A DNA stretch of 64,000 nucleotides from positions 186,001-250,000 of the forward strand of contig JADBYZ010000013.1 in assembly GCA_020402745.1 (NCBI GenBank). Reading direction: 5' to 3'. This document shows positions 1-9,463 of this stretch, in pieces. Made by a program: the position numbers and the translations under genes. Position 1 is the first letter of the stretch, and every line of letters begins with the position of its first letter. The stretch is from Phenylobacterium sp. GTDB taxonomy: Bacteria > Pseudomonadota > Alphaproteobacteria > Caulobacterales > Caulobacteraceae. The notes beneath the pieces were generated by a model. That model saw only the letters and a program-made list of their open reading frames with translations. It was not told where the DNA came from and did no database searches.

Positions 1-225
1 CTGAACGAGCATCGGGGCTCGTCGGTCCAGCTGGACGCCTCACAGGTGGCGCGCCTTGGGGGGCTCTGCCTGCAGGTTCTGGTGGCCGCCCGGCGCGCCT
101 GGTCCGAGGAGGGGCACGACCTGACGATTGAACCTCGCTCTGCGGCCTTCTCCACTGCAGCCGCCCTCTTCGCCGCTGAAGCTCATCTTGGCCTGAACGC
201 CGAAAACGACGGAGCCATCCCTTGA
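1..225 (+). CDS. STAS-domain chemotaxis protein (CheX of Caulobacter nomenclature), 5' truncated
   Basis: The frame is open from base 1 to a TGA at 223-225, giving the last 74 residues; the start lies before the window. The visible part has the helix-strand pattern of a STAS (SpoIIAA-like) domain, with LDASQVARLGGLCLQVL and a C-terminal AAFSTAAALFAAEAHLGL helix. STAS proteins are small phosphorylation-linked adaptors. Its stop overlaps the TTG start of the next cheY (TTGA), so it is the upstream member of the che operon. In Caulobacter the equivalent position is held by cheX, after the receptor gene mcpA. The name is from synteny, the domain from the sequence; the exact role is not known to me. 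Confidence 0.7.
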   Translation: MNEHRGSSVQLDASQVARLGGLCLQVLVAARRAWSEEGHDLTIEPRSAAFSTAAALFAAEAHLGLNAENDGAIP

Positions 226-584
226 TCAAGGTCCTTACAGTAGATGACTCGCGCACCATGCGGGACATGCTTCGCCTGGCCCTGTCGGGGGAGGAGTTCA
301 CGGTCACCCAGGCGATTGACGGCGAGCATGGTCTGGAGGTGCTCAGCGAGAGCGGCGCCGACGTGATCATCACCGACATCAACATGCCCAAGCTGGACGG
401 CTTTGGCTTCATCGAGCGGGTGCGGGAGGACGCCGCCTACCGGGCGACGCCGATCCTGGTGCTCACGACGGAGAGCGATCCCGAGAAGAAGGTCCGGGCT
501 CGTGAGGCCGGAGCCACAGGATGGATCGTCAAGCCCTTCCATCCTGAAAAGCTGGTGGACGTGATCCGCAGGGTGGCGGCTTAA
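222..584 (+). CDS. cheY: Chemotaxis response regulator CheY (first of the operon)
   Basis: Single receiver domain of 120 residues with no output domain. All receiver landmarks are present: D8-D9 acidic pair, phospho-acceptor D52 in ITDINMP, T83 and K104 in the IVKPF loop. The start is a TTG that overlaps the upstream stop; the next in-frame ATG would remove the acidic pair, so TTG is preferred. It sits directly before cheA, the kinase expected to phosphorylate it, and would then act on the flagellar motor or serve as a phosphate sink. Three CheY-like proteins are encoded in this operon, so which one drives the motor cannot be told from sequence. Confidence 0.93.
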   Translation: MIKVLTVDDSRTMRDMLRLALSGEEFTVTQAIDGEHGLEVLSESGADVIITDINMPKLDGFGFIERVREDAAYRATPILVLTTESDPEKKVRAREAGATGWIVKPFHPEKLVDVIRRVAA

Positions 585-588
585 GCCC

Positions 589-2790
589 ATGGACGAGCTC
601 GAGGAAATCAAGATCACATTCTTCCAGGAGTGTGACGAACTTCTGGGGGATCTGGAGTCGGGGCTGCTGAGCATTGACGCTGGCGCCACCGACCCCGAAC
701 TGATCAATGCGGTGTTCCGCGCGGTGCACTCCATAAAGGGGGGCGCCGGAGCCTTCGGGCTTGAGGCCCTCGTGCGCTATGCACATGTCTTTGAGACCCT
801 TCTGGACAATGTGCGCGGCGGAAAGACCGATCTTCGGTCCGAGCTGGTCAAGGCGCTGCTTCGCGCCGCCGATGTTCTTGCGGATCACGTGGCCGCCGCA
901 AAACAGGGGGGTGAAGGAGACGCCGTTTCAACCGCCGCGATGGTTGAAGAGCTTGAAGCCTGGATCTCCGGGGGTCCCGTCCCGACGGCGCCCGCTGAGG
1001 AGGTCAACATCGAGCCCAATGAAGACGGTATTGTCTTCACCCCCATCAAGCTTTCCATACCTGAGGTCGATGAGGGCCCGAAGGAACAGGCCTGGACGAT
1101 CACCTTCCAGCCGATGGACGAGCTCTATTCCAAGGCGAACGAGGCCGGGCTGCTGATCCGGGAAATCGAGCGTCTGGGTAAGATCGAGGTCGAGCTGCTG
1201 GACGATGCGCTACCGACCTTCGACAGCCTCGACCCGGAAACGGCGCACTTCGCCTGGAAGGTCAGGCTGAGGACCGAAGTCCCAGAGGAACGCATTCGCG
1301 AGGTCTTCGAATTCGTCGAGGGTCACTGCTCAACGACGATCGTGCGAGAGGCGCCGGCGCCGACCGCGACCGAGCCCGCCGCCGGACCAGATATCGCCGC
1401 GATCATCGCCGCCGCTCAGGCTGGAGATGCACAGGCTGCGGCGAACTCGGCGCCCAGCGAAGAGGCGACCGCCATCGCCCCCGAACCGCCTGCCGCAAGC
1501 CTTCCGGCGGCCGCCGTCCCGGCTCTGGCGGAGTCGATGTCATCGCGTGGGGCGCCGCCTCCGGCTCCGGAAAAGGGCAATCAGGCCACCATTCGGGTGG
1601 ATCCCGAGCGAATCGACAAACTGATCGACCTCGTCGGCGAGCTGGTGATCAACCAGGCTATGCTGGCTCAGCGCGTGTCCGGCCATGGCTTTGCGGCGTC
1701 GTCAGACGTCGGGAGGGGCCTGGATGAGCTCGAGCAGCTCACCCGCGACATCCAGGATAGTGTCATGGCGATACGGGCCCAGCCCGTGAAGTCGGTGTTT
1801 CAGAGAATGCCGCGTCTTGTGCGCGAGATTGCGGGTCAAACGGGTAAGCAGGTCCGGCTGGTCACAGAGGGGGAAGGCACCGAGGTCGACAAGACCGTGA
1901 TCGAGCGGATCTCGGAGCCGATCACCCACATGCTGCGCAACGCGATCGACCACGGGCTCGAGACGCCGGAAGAGCGCATTGAAGCCGGCAAGCCGGCGGA
2001 GGGGACGGTCCGACTTGCGGCTCTGCACCGCGGCGGGAGGATCGTGATCGAGGTGGGTGATGACGGCAAGGGCATCAACCGCCCCCGCGTCCGTCAGCTC
2101 GCCATTGATCGCGGCCTGATCTCAGCCGATGCGCAGCTCACGGATGAGGAGGTCGACAACCTGATCTTCCTTCCTGGCTTCTCAACGGCCGCCAAGATCT
2201 CGGATATCTCCGGCCGCGGCGTAGGCATGGATGTGGTTCGCAAATCGGTGCAGGGACTCGGCGGCCGGATCTCGATCAGCTCCAAGCCCGGGCTTGGGTC
2301 CATGTTCACGCTGAGTCTTCCGCTGACCCTCGCCGTTCTGGACGGCATGGTCATCGACGTCGCCGGCCAGACCCTCGTGGTCCCGCTGACCGCGATTGTC
2401 GAGAGCCTGCGTCCGACCCCCACCGAGGTGAAGAAGGTGGGCGCCCAGGGCGGCGTGCTGGCCGTACGGGACGCCTATGTGCCCTTGGTCGATATCGGGC
2501 GGGTTCTGGGTTTCCAAACCGTCGACACCAACCCGGCTGAAGGCGTCGTTCTCCTGGTGGACAGTGAGGTCGGCGGCCGCGCCGCGCTTGTTGCAGACAG
2601 CATCCATGGTCAGCGGCAGGTCGTGATCAAATCCTTGGAGTCCAACTACCAGCAAGTTCCGGGCATCGCTGCGGCGACCATTCTGGGCGATGGTCGCGTC
2701 GCCCTGATCCTCGACGTAGACGCCTTGGTCGCCATGCGTCGGCGTGAACTTCCCCGGGCAGACGAACCTTTCATTGAAGCAGCGGAGTGA
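589..2790 (+). CDS. cheA: Chemotaxis histidine kinase CheA
   Basis: 733 residues with the full CheA order: an N-terminal Hpt (P1) domain with phospho-histidine H47 in [13 protein letters not shown], a P2-like segment and Ala/Pro-rich linkers up to about residue 320, a P3 dimerisation helix pair, the ATPase domain with N box ([10 protein letters not shown]), G1 (DDGKGIN) and G2 (GRGVGMDVV), and a C-terminal CheW-like P5 domain. It autophosphorylates in receptor arrays and passes phosphate to CheY and CheB at the inner membrane. The second helix of linker between Hpt and P3 is longer and more alanine-rich than in enteric CheA. Four bases separate it from cheY, and it is followed at once by cheW. 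Confidence 0.97.
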   Translation: MDELEEIKITFFQECDELLGDLESGLLSIDAGATDPELINAVFRAVHSIKGGAGAFGLEALVRYAHVFETLLDNVRGGKTDLRSELVKALLRAADVLADHVAAAKQGGEGDAVSTAAMVEELEAWISGGPVPTAPAEEVNIEPNEDGIVFTPIKLSIPEVDEGPKEQAWTITFQPMDELYSKANEAGLLIREIERLGKIEVELLDDALPTFDSLDPETAHFAWKVRLRTEVPEERIREVFEFVEGHCSTTIVREAPAPTATEPAAGPDIAAIIAAAQAGDAQAAANSAPSEEATAIAPEPPAASLPAAAVPALAESMSSRGAPPPAPEKGNQATIRVDPERIDKLIDLVGELVINQAMLAQRVSGHGFAASSDVGRGLDELEQLTRDIQDSVMAIRAQPVKSVFQRMPRLVREIAGQTGKQVRLVTEGEGTEVDKTVIERISEPITHMLRNAIDHGLETPEERIEAGKPAEGTVRLAALHRGGRIVIEVGDDGKGINRPRVRQLAIDRGLISADAQLTDEEVDNLIFLPGFSTAAKISDISGRGVGMDVVRKSVQGLGGRISISSKPGLGSMFTLSLPLTLAVLDGMVIDVAGQTLVVPLTAIVESLRPTPTEVKKVGAQGGVLAVRDAYVPLVDIGRVLGFQTVDTNPAEGVVLLVDSEVGGRAALVADSIHGQRQVVIKSLESNYQQVPGIAAATILGDGRVALILDVDALVAMRRRELPRADEPFIEAAE

Positions 2791-2792
2791 AC

Positions 2793-3260
2793 ATGCATCA
2801 GCCAACAAATCCGGTGGCTAACGAGCGCCGCGAGCTGACCTCCTTCTGGGCCGGAGGCCAGGAATACTGCGTCGACATCATGTCGGTGCGGGAGATAAGG
2901 GGTTGGAGCGCAGCGACGCCCCTGCCACAGAGCCCCCAGTATATGCGCGGCGTCATCAATCTGCGCGGCGCGGTGCTGCCGATCATGGATCTCGCGGAGC
3001 GGCTGGATCTGCCGCCGACCCAGCCGTCCGAACGTTCGGTGATCATCGTCGTTCAGGTGGGGGAACGCCTGGTTGGTCTGCTGGTCGATGCGGTCTCCGA
3101 TATCCTGTCGATCAACCCGGATCAGATACAGCCGACGCCCGATGTCGGATGTGATCAGGCCAAGGCCTTCATCCGCGGACTGATCACGATCGACGACAGG
3201 ATGGTCAGCGAGATTGCGGTTGAGCGACTGCTTCCGGAAGTAGAGGTTCTCGCCGCATGA
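2793..3260 (+). CDS. cheW: Chemotaxis coupling protein CheW
   Basis: 155-residue CheW domain protein that bridges receptors to CheA. Typical segments are seen: [18 protein letters not shown] at the N terminus, the [17 protein letters not shown] strand pair, and [12 protein letters not shown]. An in-frame GTG at 2787 overlaps the cheA stop, but a GGAG at 2784-2787 lies five bases before the ATG at 2793, so the ATG is chosen. The stop overlaps the cheR start (ATGA), which implies translational coupling. Confidence 0.96.
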   Translation: MHQPTNPVANERRELTSFWAGGQEYCVDIMSVREIRGWSAATPLPQSPQYMRGVINLRGAVLPIMDLAERLDLPPTQPSERSVIIVVQVGERLVGLLVDAVSDILSINPDQIQPTPDVGCDQAKAFIRGLITIDDRMVSEIAVERLLPEVEVLAA

Positions 3261-4144
3261 ACGAGCCGGTGCTCAGGCGCGCGGCGGATCCTGATTCCCT
3301 AGTCGAAGGCGAGTACAGTTTCACCGGCGACGACTTCCGGAGGATCTCGGCGCTCATTTACGAACAGGCCGGGATTGCGCTGACGGAAGCCAAGGCCAGT
3401 CTGGTGTACTCCCGCCTCGCCAAACGGCTGAGGGCTTTGGGACTGTCGACGTTCGCGGAATACTGCGCCTTGATCGACTCCCCGGCGGGAGACGATGAGC
3501 GCAGCGCCATGCTGAATTCGCTGACCACCAATGTGACGCGATTTTACCGCGAGCCCCACCATTTCGACCACTTACGGGATGAGGTGCTGCGCCCGGCGGT
3601 TCCGTTCCTGAGGGCTGGCGGTCGTATGCGCCTGTGGTCGGCGGCCTGTTCGAGCGGCCAGGAACCCTATTCCATGGCGCTCACCCTGTTGTCTGTTCTG
3701 CCTGACGCCCCGCGCTACGACGTCAAGATCCTGGCGACGGACATCGACTCGAGAATCCTGGATCAGGCTCGACTGGGGGTCTTTCCCGCCGATCTGGTCT
3801 CGCCCATCCCGGCGGCGCAGCGGGATCGCTGGATGCACCGCGATCCCAATGATCGAAGCGCCTGGCGGATCGGCGAAGACGTGCGGTCCCTCGTGACGTT
3901 CAAGGAGCTCAACCTGATCGGTAACTGGCCGGTCCGAGGTCCCTTCGACGCCATCTTCTGCCGCAACGTCATGATCTATTTTGATGACCCCACACAGGAG
4001 CGGATCTGCGCCCGTTTTGCGCCTCTACTTTCGCCTCGCGGGCGGCTCTATATCGGCCACTCCGAGCGCGTCAGTGCGAATGTTCCGAGTTTGGTCTCGG
4101 ACGGCTTGACGGTCTATCGCCGTACGGAGGCCTCCAGGACATGA
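3257..4144 (+). CDS. cheR: Chemoreceptor glutamate methyltransferase CheR
   Basis: 295 residues with the CheR layout: an N-terminal helical domain (about residues 20-90) containing [13 protein letters not shown], then a SAM-binding methyltransferase domain with [26 protein letters not shown] and the C-terminal CRNVMIYFD. It transfers methyl groups from SAM to receptor glutamates and so sets adaptation together with CheB. Start ATG overlaps the cheW stop by four bases and the stop overlaps cheB in the same way. Confidence 0.96.
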   Translation: MNEPVLRRAADPDSLVEGEYSFTGDDFRRISALIYEQAGIALTEAKASLVYSRLAKRLRALGLSTFAEYCALIDSPAGDDERSAMLNSLTTNVTRFYREPHHFDHLRDEVLRPAVPFLRAGGRMRLWSAACSSGQEPYSMALTLLSVLPDAPRYDVKILATDIDSRILDQARLGVFPADLVSPIPAAQRDRWMHRDPNDRSAWRIGEDVRSLVTFKELNLIGNWPVRGPFDAIFCRNVMIYFDDPTQERICARFAPLLSPRGRLYIGHSERVSANVPSLVSDGLTVYRRTEASRT

Positions 4145-5169
4145 CACCCGTTCGCGTCGTCGTTGTTGATGACTCGCCCACCATGCGCGGCCTGATCGGT
4201 GCGCTCCTTCGCCGGGATCCCGAGATTGATGTCGTCGGCTTCGCGGGCGATCCTCATGAAGCACGCCAGACGATCAAGGACCTGAATCCGGACGTCATTA
4301 CGCTCGATATCGAGATGCCGAACATGAACGGCCTGGAGTTCCTCGAGCGCATCATGAGGCTTCGGCCAATGCCTGTCGTCATGGTTTCAACCTTGACCCA
4401 GGCCGGGGCGGACGCAACTCTCCGCGCGCTTGAGCTTGGCGCAGTGGACTGTGTGGGAAAACCCTCCAACACCATCCATGCCCGGACAGGGCTCGGCGAG
4501 TTGGTCGAGAAGGTGAAGGCGGCTGCGGGCGCGCGTGTGAGGCCCGCCTCTAGTCCTGCTGCGGCCACGCCAGCCTCCGGGTATGGCGGCTCGAACGACG
4601 TCGTCGCCATCGGCGCCTCCACCGGCGGGGTCGAGGCGCTTCTGAAGGTCATCGCCCATTTTCCCGCCAACTGTCCGCCGACCGTGATTACGCAACACAT
4701 GCCGGCCGCCTTCACGACGAGCTTTGCCGCCAGGCTGGACCGTGCGACGCCCGCCAGGGTATCTGAGGCGGTGGACGGGGCGCCGCTGCAGCCCGGGCGC
4801 ATCTACCTCGCCCCCGGAGGAGAAACGCACCTGGAAGTCTCGAGGGCCGGGGGCGGCTTACAGTGCCGCTTGCGCTCCGGCGACCCCGTCAGTGGGCACC
4901 GTCCTTCAGTTGACACCCTGTTCGCCTCCGTCGTGGAGACCTGCGGCCCAGCGGCGGTGGGAGTGATCCTGACGGGCATGGGTCGCGACGGCGCCGCTTC
5001 CCTCAAGCTCATGCGGGAGGCCGGAGCCCATACAGTGGGCCAGAGTGAGGAAAGCTGCGTTGTTTATGGAATGCCCCGCGTGGCCTATGAGATGGGCGGC
5101 GTGGAACATCAGGTTACGCTGGACAAGATAGGTCCGATGGTCCTGACTCTTGCTGAGAAGAAGCGTTGA
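4141..5169 (+). CDS. cheB: Receptor methylesterase / glutamine deamidase CheB
   Basis: 342 residues: an N-terminal receiver domain with phospho-acceptor D56 ([12 protein letters not shown]) and a C-terminal methylesterase domain. The catalytic serine is in [12 protein letters not shown], the histidine in TQHMPAAF and the aspartate in TGMGRDGA. An Ala/Pro-rich linker around residues 135-150 joins the two. It removes methyl groups from receptors after phosphorylation by CheA. Its stop (5167-5169) directly abuts the ATG of the second cheY. Confidence 0.97.
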   Translation: MTPVRVVVVDDSPTMRGLIGALLRRDPEIDVVGFAGDPHEARQTIKDLNPDVITLDIEMPNMNGLEFLERIMRLRPMPVVMVSTLTQAGADATLRALELGAVDCVGKPSNTIHARTGLGELVEKVKAAAGARVRPASSPAAATPASGYGGSNDVVAIGASTGGVEALLKVIAHFPANCPPTVITQHMPAAFTTSFAARLDRATPARVSEAVDGAPLQPGRIYLAPGGETHLEVSRAGGGLQCRLRSGDPVSGHRPSVDTLFASVVETCGPAAVGVILTGMGRDGAASLKLMREAGAHTVGQSEESCVVYGMPRVAYEMGGVEHQVTLDKIGPMVLTLAEKKR

Positions 5170-5559
5170 ATGCCTGCCGCGTCTGCACTGTCTGTTCTGA
5201 TTGTGGATGATCAACTCACGATGCGTTCGCTTGTGCGCAGCGGGTTGAATCAGATCGGTGTGATGAACACCCGCGAAGCCGGCGATGGCGAGGAGGCCGT
5301 ACAATCTCTGGTCAGGCGGCCCGCACATCTGGTGATCACGGATTACAATATGCCCAAGCTGGATGGGCTCGGCCTGCTTCGCGCCATCCGGACCTATGAG
5401 CCCATCCGGAATACGGCCGTGATCATGCTGACGGGTCGGGCGGATCCCGAACTTGTCCAACGTGCGGCTCAGTTCGGCGTTAACAATTATCTGGTCAAGC
5501 CGTTCACGGTCGCCACCCTTCGTGGAAAAATTGAAGATGTGTTCGGAGCGCTAACATGA
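5170..5559 (+). CDS. cheY: CheY-like response regulator (second of the operon, CheYII position)
   Basis: 129-residue stand-alone receiver. The acidic pair D13-D14, phospho-acceptor D58 (VITDYNMPKLDG), T88 (MLTGRAD) and K110 (LVKPF) are all present, so it should be phosphorylated by CheA. It lies between cheB and cheD, the position of cheYII in Caulobacter. Start ATG follows the cheB stop with no gap; its stop overlaps the cheD start. It differs from the first CheY in the N-terminal extension and in helix 4, so it may have a different partner. Confidence 0.93.
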   Translation: MPAASALSVLIVDDQLTMRSLVRSGLNQIGVMNTREAGDGEEAVQSLVRRPAHLVITDYNMPKLDGLGLLRAIRTYEPIRNTAVIMLTGRADPELVQRAAQFGVNNYLVKPFTVATLRGKIEDVFGALT

Positions 5560-6098
5560 TGGTCTCCGCTCCACCGCCCCGAACTTCTGGACCGAGCAGA
5601 GTGCTGGTGGTCCAAGGGGACCATCGTGTCTCGGCGGACCCCGAGACCGCCCTTATCACCGTGCTCGGATCCTGTGTCGCAGCCTGCCTTTACGATCCGC
5701 TTCGCGGCGTGGGCGGAATGAATCACTTCCTTCTTGCGGATGGTGACGGCGAAGAGGCCATGCGCTATGGCGCCTACGCCATGGAAGTCCTGATCAACGA
5801 TCTCTTGAAGATAGGCGCGTCTCGGGAGAGGCTTCAGGCGAAGCTCTTCGGCGGCGCAAAGATCATGGACCGGCTGAACGATATCGGCGCGGAGAATGTC
5901 ACCTTCGCGCGGAAGTTTCTCTCTACGGAGGGCATTCCATTGGTCGGCGAGAGCCTGGGCGGTCGCCGGGCCCGGCGGGTGGAGTTCTGGCCCGTCGGCG
6001 GTCGCGCCCGGCAACGCGAGGTCGATCAGTTCTCTGAGACCCGGGCGGCACGGCCGGTCCAACATCCAGTTGTTGTGGACGAAATCGAGCTATTCTGA
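5556..6098 (+). CDS. cheD: Chemoreceptor glutamine deamidase CheD
   Basis: 180 residues with the CheD signature: catalytic cysteine in TVLGSCVAACLYDP, histidine in GGMNHFLL, and the conserved AKLFGGAKIM. CheD hydrolyses receptor glutamines to glutamate and thereby primes them for methylation. Two ATGs are adjacent (5556 and 5559); the first overlaps the cheY stop and is used here. The C terminus (EFWPVGGRARQREV onwards) extends past the common core, ending in VVVDEIELF. Confidence 0.94.
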   Translation: MMVSAPPPRTSGPSRVLVVQGDHRVSADPETALITVLGSCVAACLYDPLRGVGGMNHFLLADGDGEEAMRYGAYAMEVLINDLLKIGASRERLQAKLFGGAKIMDRLNDIGAENVTFARKFLSTEGIPLVGESLGGRRARRVEFWPVGGRARQREVDQFSETRAARPVQHPVVVDEIELF

Positions 6099-6475
6099 TG
6101 CAGGCACAAATCCAAACTGCAGCGTTTCATCCCGAAGACTCTCTAGGTGGACTCTCATTGCGCAGTCTTCTGACGAGAATCGCGCGAGAGCTTGACGAAA
6201 ACTCGATTCAGTCCAGTGAATGCCATATTGTCGTCTCGGCCCTAGAGGAGAAACGCATTTCCGATAGGGTCAGCAGCCGCCTTCAGTCGCTTGATCTGAT
6301 CTCGCAATCCCTCCTTGAGCTCAGCGTCATATTGAGCCGGATCGGTGCGTTTTTCCCCGAAGATATGACGCTGCCGGAAGGGCTCTTGAATGATATCAAG
6401 CTTGCCGCCCTGCGTGATCGCCTGGAGGGCAAGCCCTCGGGTCTCGCAAGCGACGGCGAACCCGAGATCTGGTAA
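6098..6475 (+). CDS. cheU: Uncharacterised chemotaxis-operon protein (CheU position)
   Basis: 125 residues, mostly helical by eye, with no catalytic motif. The segment around RVSSRLQSLDLISQSLLELS with its spaced leucines looks like the dimerisation helix of a small adaptor. The ATG shares one base with the cheD stop (TGATG), so it is co-translated with the operon. In Caulobacter the gene between cheD and the third cheY is called cheU; the symbol is given by position only. A role in the chemotaxis array or motor control is inference from context. Confidence 0.65.
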   Translation: MQAQIQTAAFHPEDSLGGLSLRSLLTRIARELDENSIQSSECHIVVSALEEKRISDRVSSRLQSLDLISQSLLELSVILSRIGAFFPEDMTLPEGLLNDIKLAALRDRLEGKPSGLASDGEPEIW

Positions 6476-6484
6476 GGAAGCTTC

Positions 6485-7093
6485 ATGACCAGCCTGAGGC
6501 GCATGCTGGACGGCGACAAACTCAAGCTGGAGGGTGTCCACTTCCTGCTGGTCGATGATAACCCTCACGCCCTCGACATCATGGCGCAGGTGGTCCTGGG
6601 TTTCGGCGTCCGGAATATGACCAAGGTCGAAAGCGCCGCCGCAGCCCGACAGGCGATCGCTCGGGGGGGTATCGATATCGTACTTACCGATGGACAGATG
6701 CCCGAGGAGAGCGGCTATCAGCTGACCCGGTGGATTCGCCACGAGGCTTCGGAGTCTATGCGGTACGTGCCCATACTGATCATTACGGGCCATACGCCTC
6801 AATCCGACGTGACCCTCGGACGGGATCTCGGCGCCAACTTCACGATCGCCAAGCCGCTGGTGCCACGGGTGTTGCTGCAGCGCCTCTTCTGGCTGAGTCA
6901 GGAAGATCGCCAGTTCGTACTCTCCGACACCTACAAGGGCCCGGATCGTCGTTTCAAAAGGCTGGGTCCGCCTTCCGGGACCGATGGCCGGCGCGAAGGC
7001 GACCTGAAGGGCGAGGTTGGGGAGGCCAGCGAGCCGAATCTCAGCCAGGCTCAAATCGATGCATTGATGAAGCCCGCAAAGGTGGTCCTGTGA
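6485..7093 (+). CDS. cleA: CheY-like protein with arginine-rich C-terminal extension (CleA/CheYIII type)
   Basis: 202 residues: a receiver domain (about 18-140) with D24-D25, phospho-acceptor D69 (VLTDGQMPE) and K123 (IAKPL), followed by a C-terminal tail with KGPDRRFKRLGPPSG and a further RR pair (residues 151-170). Caulobacter Cle proteins are CheY-like proteins that bind c-di-GMP through an arginine-rich segment of this kind and interact with the flagellar motor; CleA is encoded at this position. AAGGAAG just upstream of the ATG is a good ribosome site. c-di-GMP binding is inferred from the motif, not shown. Confidence 0.8.
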   Translation: MTSLRRMLDGDKLKLEGVHFLLVDDNPHALDIMAQVVLGFGVRNMTKVESAAAARQAIARGGIDIVLTDGQMPEESGYQLTRWIRHEASESMRYVPILIITGHTPQSDVTLGRDLGANFTIAKPLVPRVLLQRLFWLSQEDRQFVLSDTYKGPDRRFKRLGPPSGTDGRREGDLKGEVGEASEPNLSQAQIDALMKPAKVVL

Positions 7094-7563
7094 GCAATGT
7101 GAGATTTATCCGAGCGCCCAACAAGCTGGCTGAGCTTGCGCGTGGCAAGGGCGGGCTCTCCGCGGGCGAGGCAGTCAAGCGTGCGAATGTAGCGCTCGAG
7201 AGCCTTAAGGACGCCAGCATCGCCATCATTGATGAGAACCTGGCCTTGATCGACCAAGCTTACGGACCGGGCAACCCGGATCGGGTCAACCTCAGCCTGG
7301 ACGGGCTCTATGCTCACGCATCTCGGATCATTGACGCCGGTGGAGGTCTGCCGGGCTCCGGTCTGGAGGAATGCGCCCGAAAGGTCTGCGAACTGGTCGA
7401 CCGCAGTCGGGTGAACCACACCCGGGACTGGGACGCCGTTGACGTGCACATCGCCACCCTTAAGGTCCTGCGCGCGCAGGGCCAGAGTCTGACCGCTGCG
7501 CAACGCAAGTCCGTTCTCAAGGGCCTCAGCGACGTCACCACAAAGCGCGTGGGTGAGGGCTGA
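7090..7563 (+). CDS. cheE: Uncharacterised chemotaxis-operon protein (CheE position)
   Basis: 157 residues, soluble and helix-rich, beginning VSNVRFIRAPNKLAELARGKGG from a GTG that overlaps the stop of the preceding gene (GTGA). No catalytic motif is visible; helices such as AGEAVKRANVALESLKDASIAI and SAQRKSVLKGL-like repeats suggest a bundle. In Caulobacter the last gene of this operon is cheE, and the symbol rests on that synteny. The operon ends here: the next gene is on the other strand 96 bases away. Confidence 0.7.
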   Translation: MSNVRFIRAPNKLAELARGKGGLSAGEAVKRANVALESLKDASIAIIDENLALIDQAYGPGNPDRVNLSLDGLYAHASRIIDAGGGLPGSGLEECARKVCELVDRSRVNHTRDWDAVDVHIATLKVLRAQGQSLTAAQRKSVLKGLSDVTTKRVGEG

Positions 7564-7659
7564 CCCGCTGGGTTCCGGATCGCCGGGCGAAATAGAGCTC
7601 AAAGCCGGCCTCGATCTCCTCCGGGTAGGGCCACCTGCGGGGAGACGACCGCCTGGAGT

Positions 7660-8262
7660 TCAGGCGGCTTCGGCCGCCTTGAAGGCCGGCCGCGCCTCCA
7701 GTCGGTCCGCATAGCCGCCGAGGTTCGGAAGCGGGCCGAAGTCTGCGCCAAGCCGCCGGGCCATGATGACGGCATGTCCCGTGATGGTGTCGGCCACGGT
7801 GAAACTGTCAGCGATATACTCACGTCCGGCCATTTGGGCCTCGGCGGCTTCCAGGGTGCGGTTCAGCACCTTCAGGGCCCGCGCCGCCATCTCCGGGTTG
7901 CGCCGGTCGGGGGGCAGCAGGATTGTCTCGACAACGTAGTTGTTGATCGGCGGCATGATCATGCCTTCTGCATAGTGCAGCCACTGCAGGTACATGGCGA
8001 AGTTTGGGGCTTCCGGCCCGCGGATCAGGTGTGGAGCGTACTTGGCGCCAAGGTACTGGGCGATCGCAGTGCTCTCCGAGAGGATCGTGTCGCCGTCAAC
8101 CAGGGTCGGGACCCGCCCGTTCGGGTTGATGCGGGTGTACTCCGGGCTCCGCATCTCCCTCTGCCCGAGAGTGAAACGCTCGAGGTCATAGGGCCTGCCG
8201 ATTTCCTCTAGCAGCCAGACCGTACGCACAGCGCGGGAATTCGGAGCGAAATAGACCTTCAT
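7660..8262 (-). CDS. Glutathione S-transferase family protein
   Basis: 200 residues with a thioredoxin-fold N-terminal domain (MKVYFAPNSRAVRTVWLLEEIG, then ILSESTAIAQYLGAKYAP at about 60-78, where the ES pair normally contacts the gamma-glutamyl group) and an all-helical C-terminal domain containing SFTVADTITGHAV, a form of the GST C-terminal N-capping motif. Such enzymes conjugate or reduce electrophiles with glutathione in the cytoplasm; the substrate cannot be told. The ATG at 8262 is chosen because it starts the fold exactly; the frame stays open upstream but carries no domain. Confidence 0.9.
   Translation of the reverse strand: MKVYFAPNSRAVRTVWLLEEIGRPYDLERFTLGQREMRSPEYTRINPNGRVPTLVDGDTILSESTAIAQYLGAKYAPHLIRGPEAPNFAMYLQWLHYAEGMIMPPINNYVVETILLPPDRRNPEMAARALKVLNRTLEAAEAQMAGREYIADSFTVADTITGHAVIMARRLGADFGPLPNLGGYADRLEARPAFKAAEAA
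7663..7678 (+). terminator. UUCG-tetraloop hairpin downstream of cheE, possible operon terminator
   Basis: GGCGGC-TTCG-GCCGCC forms a perfect six-pair stem with a stable UUCG loop, 100 bases past the cheE stop and inside the 3' end of the convergent transferase gene. A second, overlapping hairpin (CCGCCTG at 7649-7655 with CAGGCGG at 7661-7667) would exclude it. There is no long T run, so termination is only a possibility. Confidence 0.3.
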
Positions 8263-8412
8263 GGGAGCCCCCAAAGGTGCGAGTCGCCGGACACTCTTGG
8301 AAAGTTTCTGTACAATGTAAAGTGTTTTTGGTGCCAGAGCGGCAGGGCTCGTCGCAGGGCACCTGGGCAAGCCCGTCGGCGGGGGCGACCGAGGTCAGGC
8401 CGCCACCGCTTT

Positions 8413-8823
8413 TCAAGCTGGAGTCCCGGGGTCACGCTCGAAAACCGTGTACATCCACGGCATGAGCGCAAATGCGATCTGAGCGGCTAAGCCAATCGCA
8501 TAGCTCGCGTCTTTGTAGAGCGTCAAATGCTCGCCCAGGCTATGTCCAAGCATTACGGCGCCGATCAGGAATTCAGCCAGCATCAGAAGGATGAAGGCGA
8601 CGCCACCCATAAGTGAACGCGAGCGGGCCGCAGGAGGGACCGCGAGACGGCGGATCACGAAGCCGCAGAAGAACCAGGAAGCAGCGAGCATGATCGGCAG
8701 CTCAATAATCACCGCCAGCAGACGCGCGCTCTCCGGGATTGCGGGCGCGACCTGGGTCCGCAGGGTTCCGAGCAGGAATCCGAGCGCAAAGACGAGGGCG
8801 AAGTAAACAAATCCAGCCTTCAT
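8413..8823 (-). CDS. Hypothetical small inner-membrane protein, about four TM segments
   Basis: 136 residues from an ATG at 8823. Hydrophobic stretches appear near the N terminus (FVYFALVFALGFLLGTL), then ARLLAVIIELPIMLAASWFF, GVAFILLMLAEFLIGAVML and a last one around YAIGLAAQIAFALMPWMY. No catalytic or binding motif is recognised. It lies 150 bases upstream of, and in the same direction as, the glutathione transferase gene, but a shared transcript is not certain. I do not recognise a characterised homologue. Confidence 0.7.
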   Translation of the reverse strand: MKAGFVYFALVFALGFLLGTLRTQVAPAIPESARLLAVIIELPIMLAASWFFCGFVIRRLAVPPAARSRSLMGGVAFILLMLAEFLIGAVMLGHSLGEHLTLYKDASYAIGLAAQIAFALMPWMYTVFERDPGTPA

Positions 8824-9463
8824 GGACCCGCATCTTTTCCCCCGCTTAGAGAGACCGCCCTGAGATGGATCAATTTCCCCGATCATCGAGCCGGTATGGG
8901 CGGCGGAAAGCAGGCCTGCGAGGCGCAAAGCTCTCCTGCATGGTGTTGCGGCCCAGCCCCCGAGCCGGCAGGCCTCGCAAAACCGGGTCGCCAACTTTAG
9001 GGTGCGTGGATCAGACGTGGCGCGTCATTGTGTGCATAGCCCACTGCCCTGCCTTCTGATCCTTCATGGACGTGCGTCAGCGCCCTCTGACATTTTTAAC
9101 CGCCCTTCCGGGTAGGATTGGGGCGAATTGAGCGCGCGGGCCGCTTCCATGCCTCTTTTGGACCTGACGGCCGCCGGAGGTTCCTGTGTCCTAGGTTTCC
9201 TATCCTCCGCGTCCCAGATTCCCCAGCCCAGCACCCAAACCTATCGAGGGCCTGAACTGGCCTTGACGAGTGTCGCCAGGCCCTCCATTTCGCCTCCTGT
9301 CCGTGATGGGTTCTCAAGAGAGTTGGAGCGGCAGGTTCAATGCCTTCTCTGCCGGACGCCATAGTCCACCGATCTCTCGATTCGCAGGAGGGTTGGATTG
9401 ATGCGTGCCGAGTGGCAGTCAGAACCTGTGCTTGCCAAAACGATCTCATAGGAATTCAATTCT
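8824..9463. other. Gene-free stretch of about 640 bases
   Basis: Only short overlapping frames without domain logic or consistent codon bias are present. The base composition changes from GC-rich to distinctly AT-rich over the last 60 bases, leading into the LytTR gene. It separates a leftward membrane-protein gene from a rightward regulator, so it should hold promoters for both. I see no tRNA, clear hairpin or repeat in it. Confidence 0.5.

Noticed and set aside
8865-9059. 64-codon plus-strand frame in the gene-free stretch
   Set aside because: No ribosome site, no domain and codon use unlike the neighbours.
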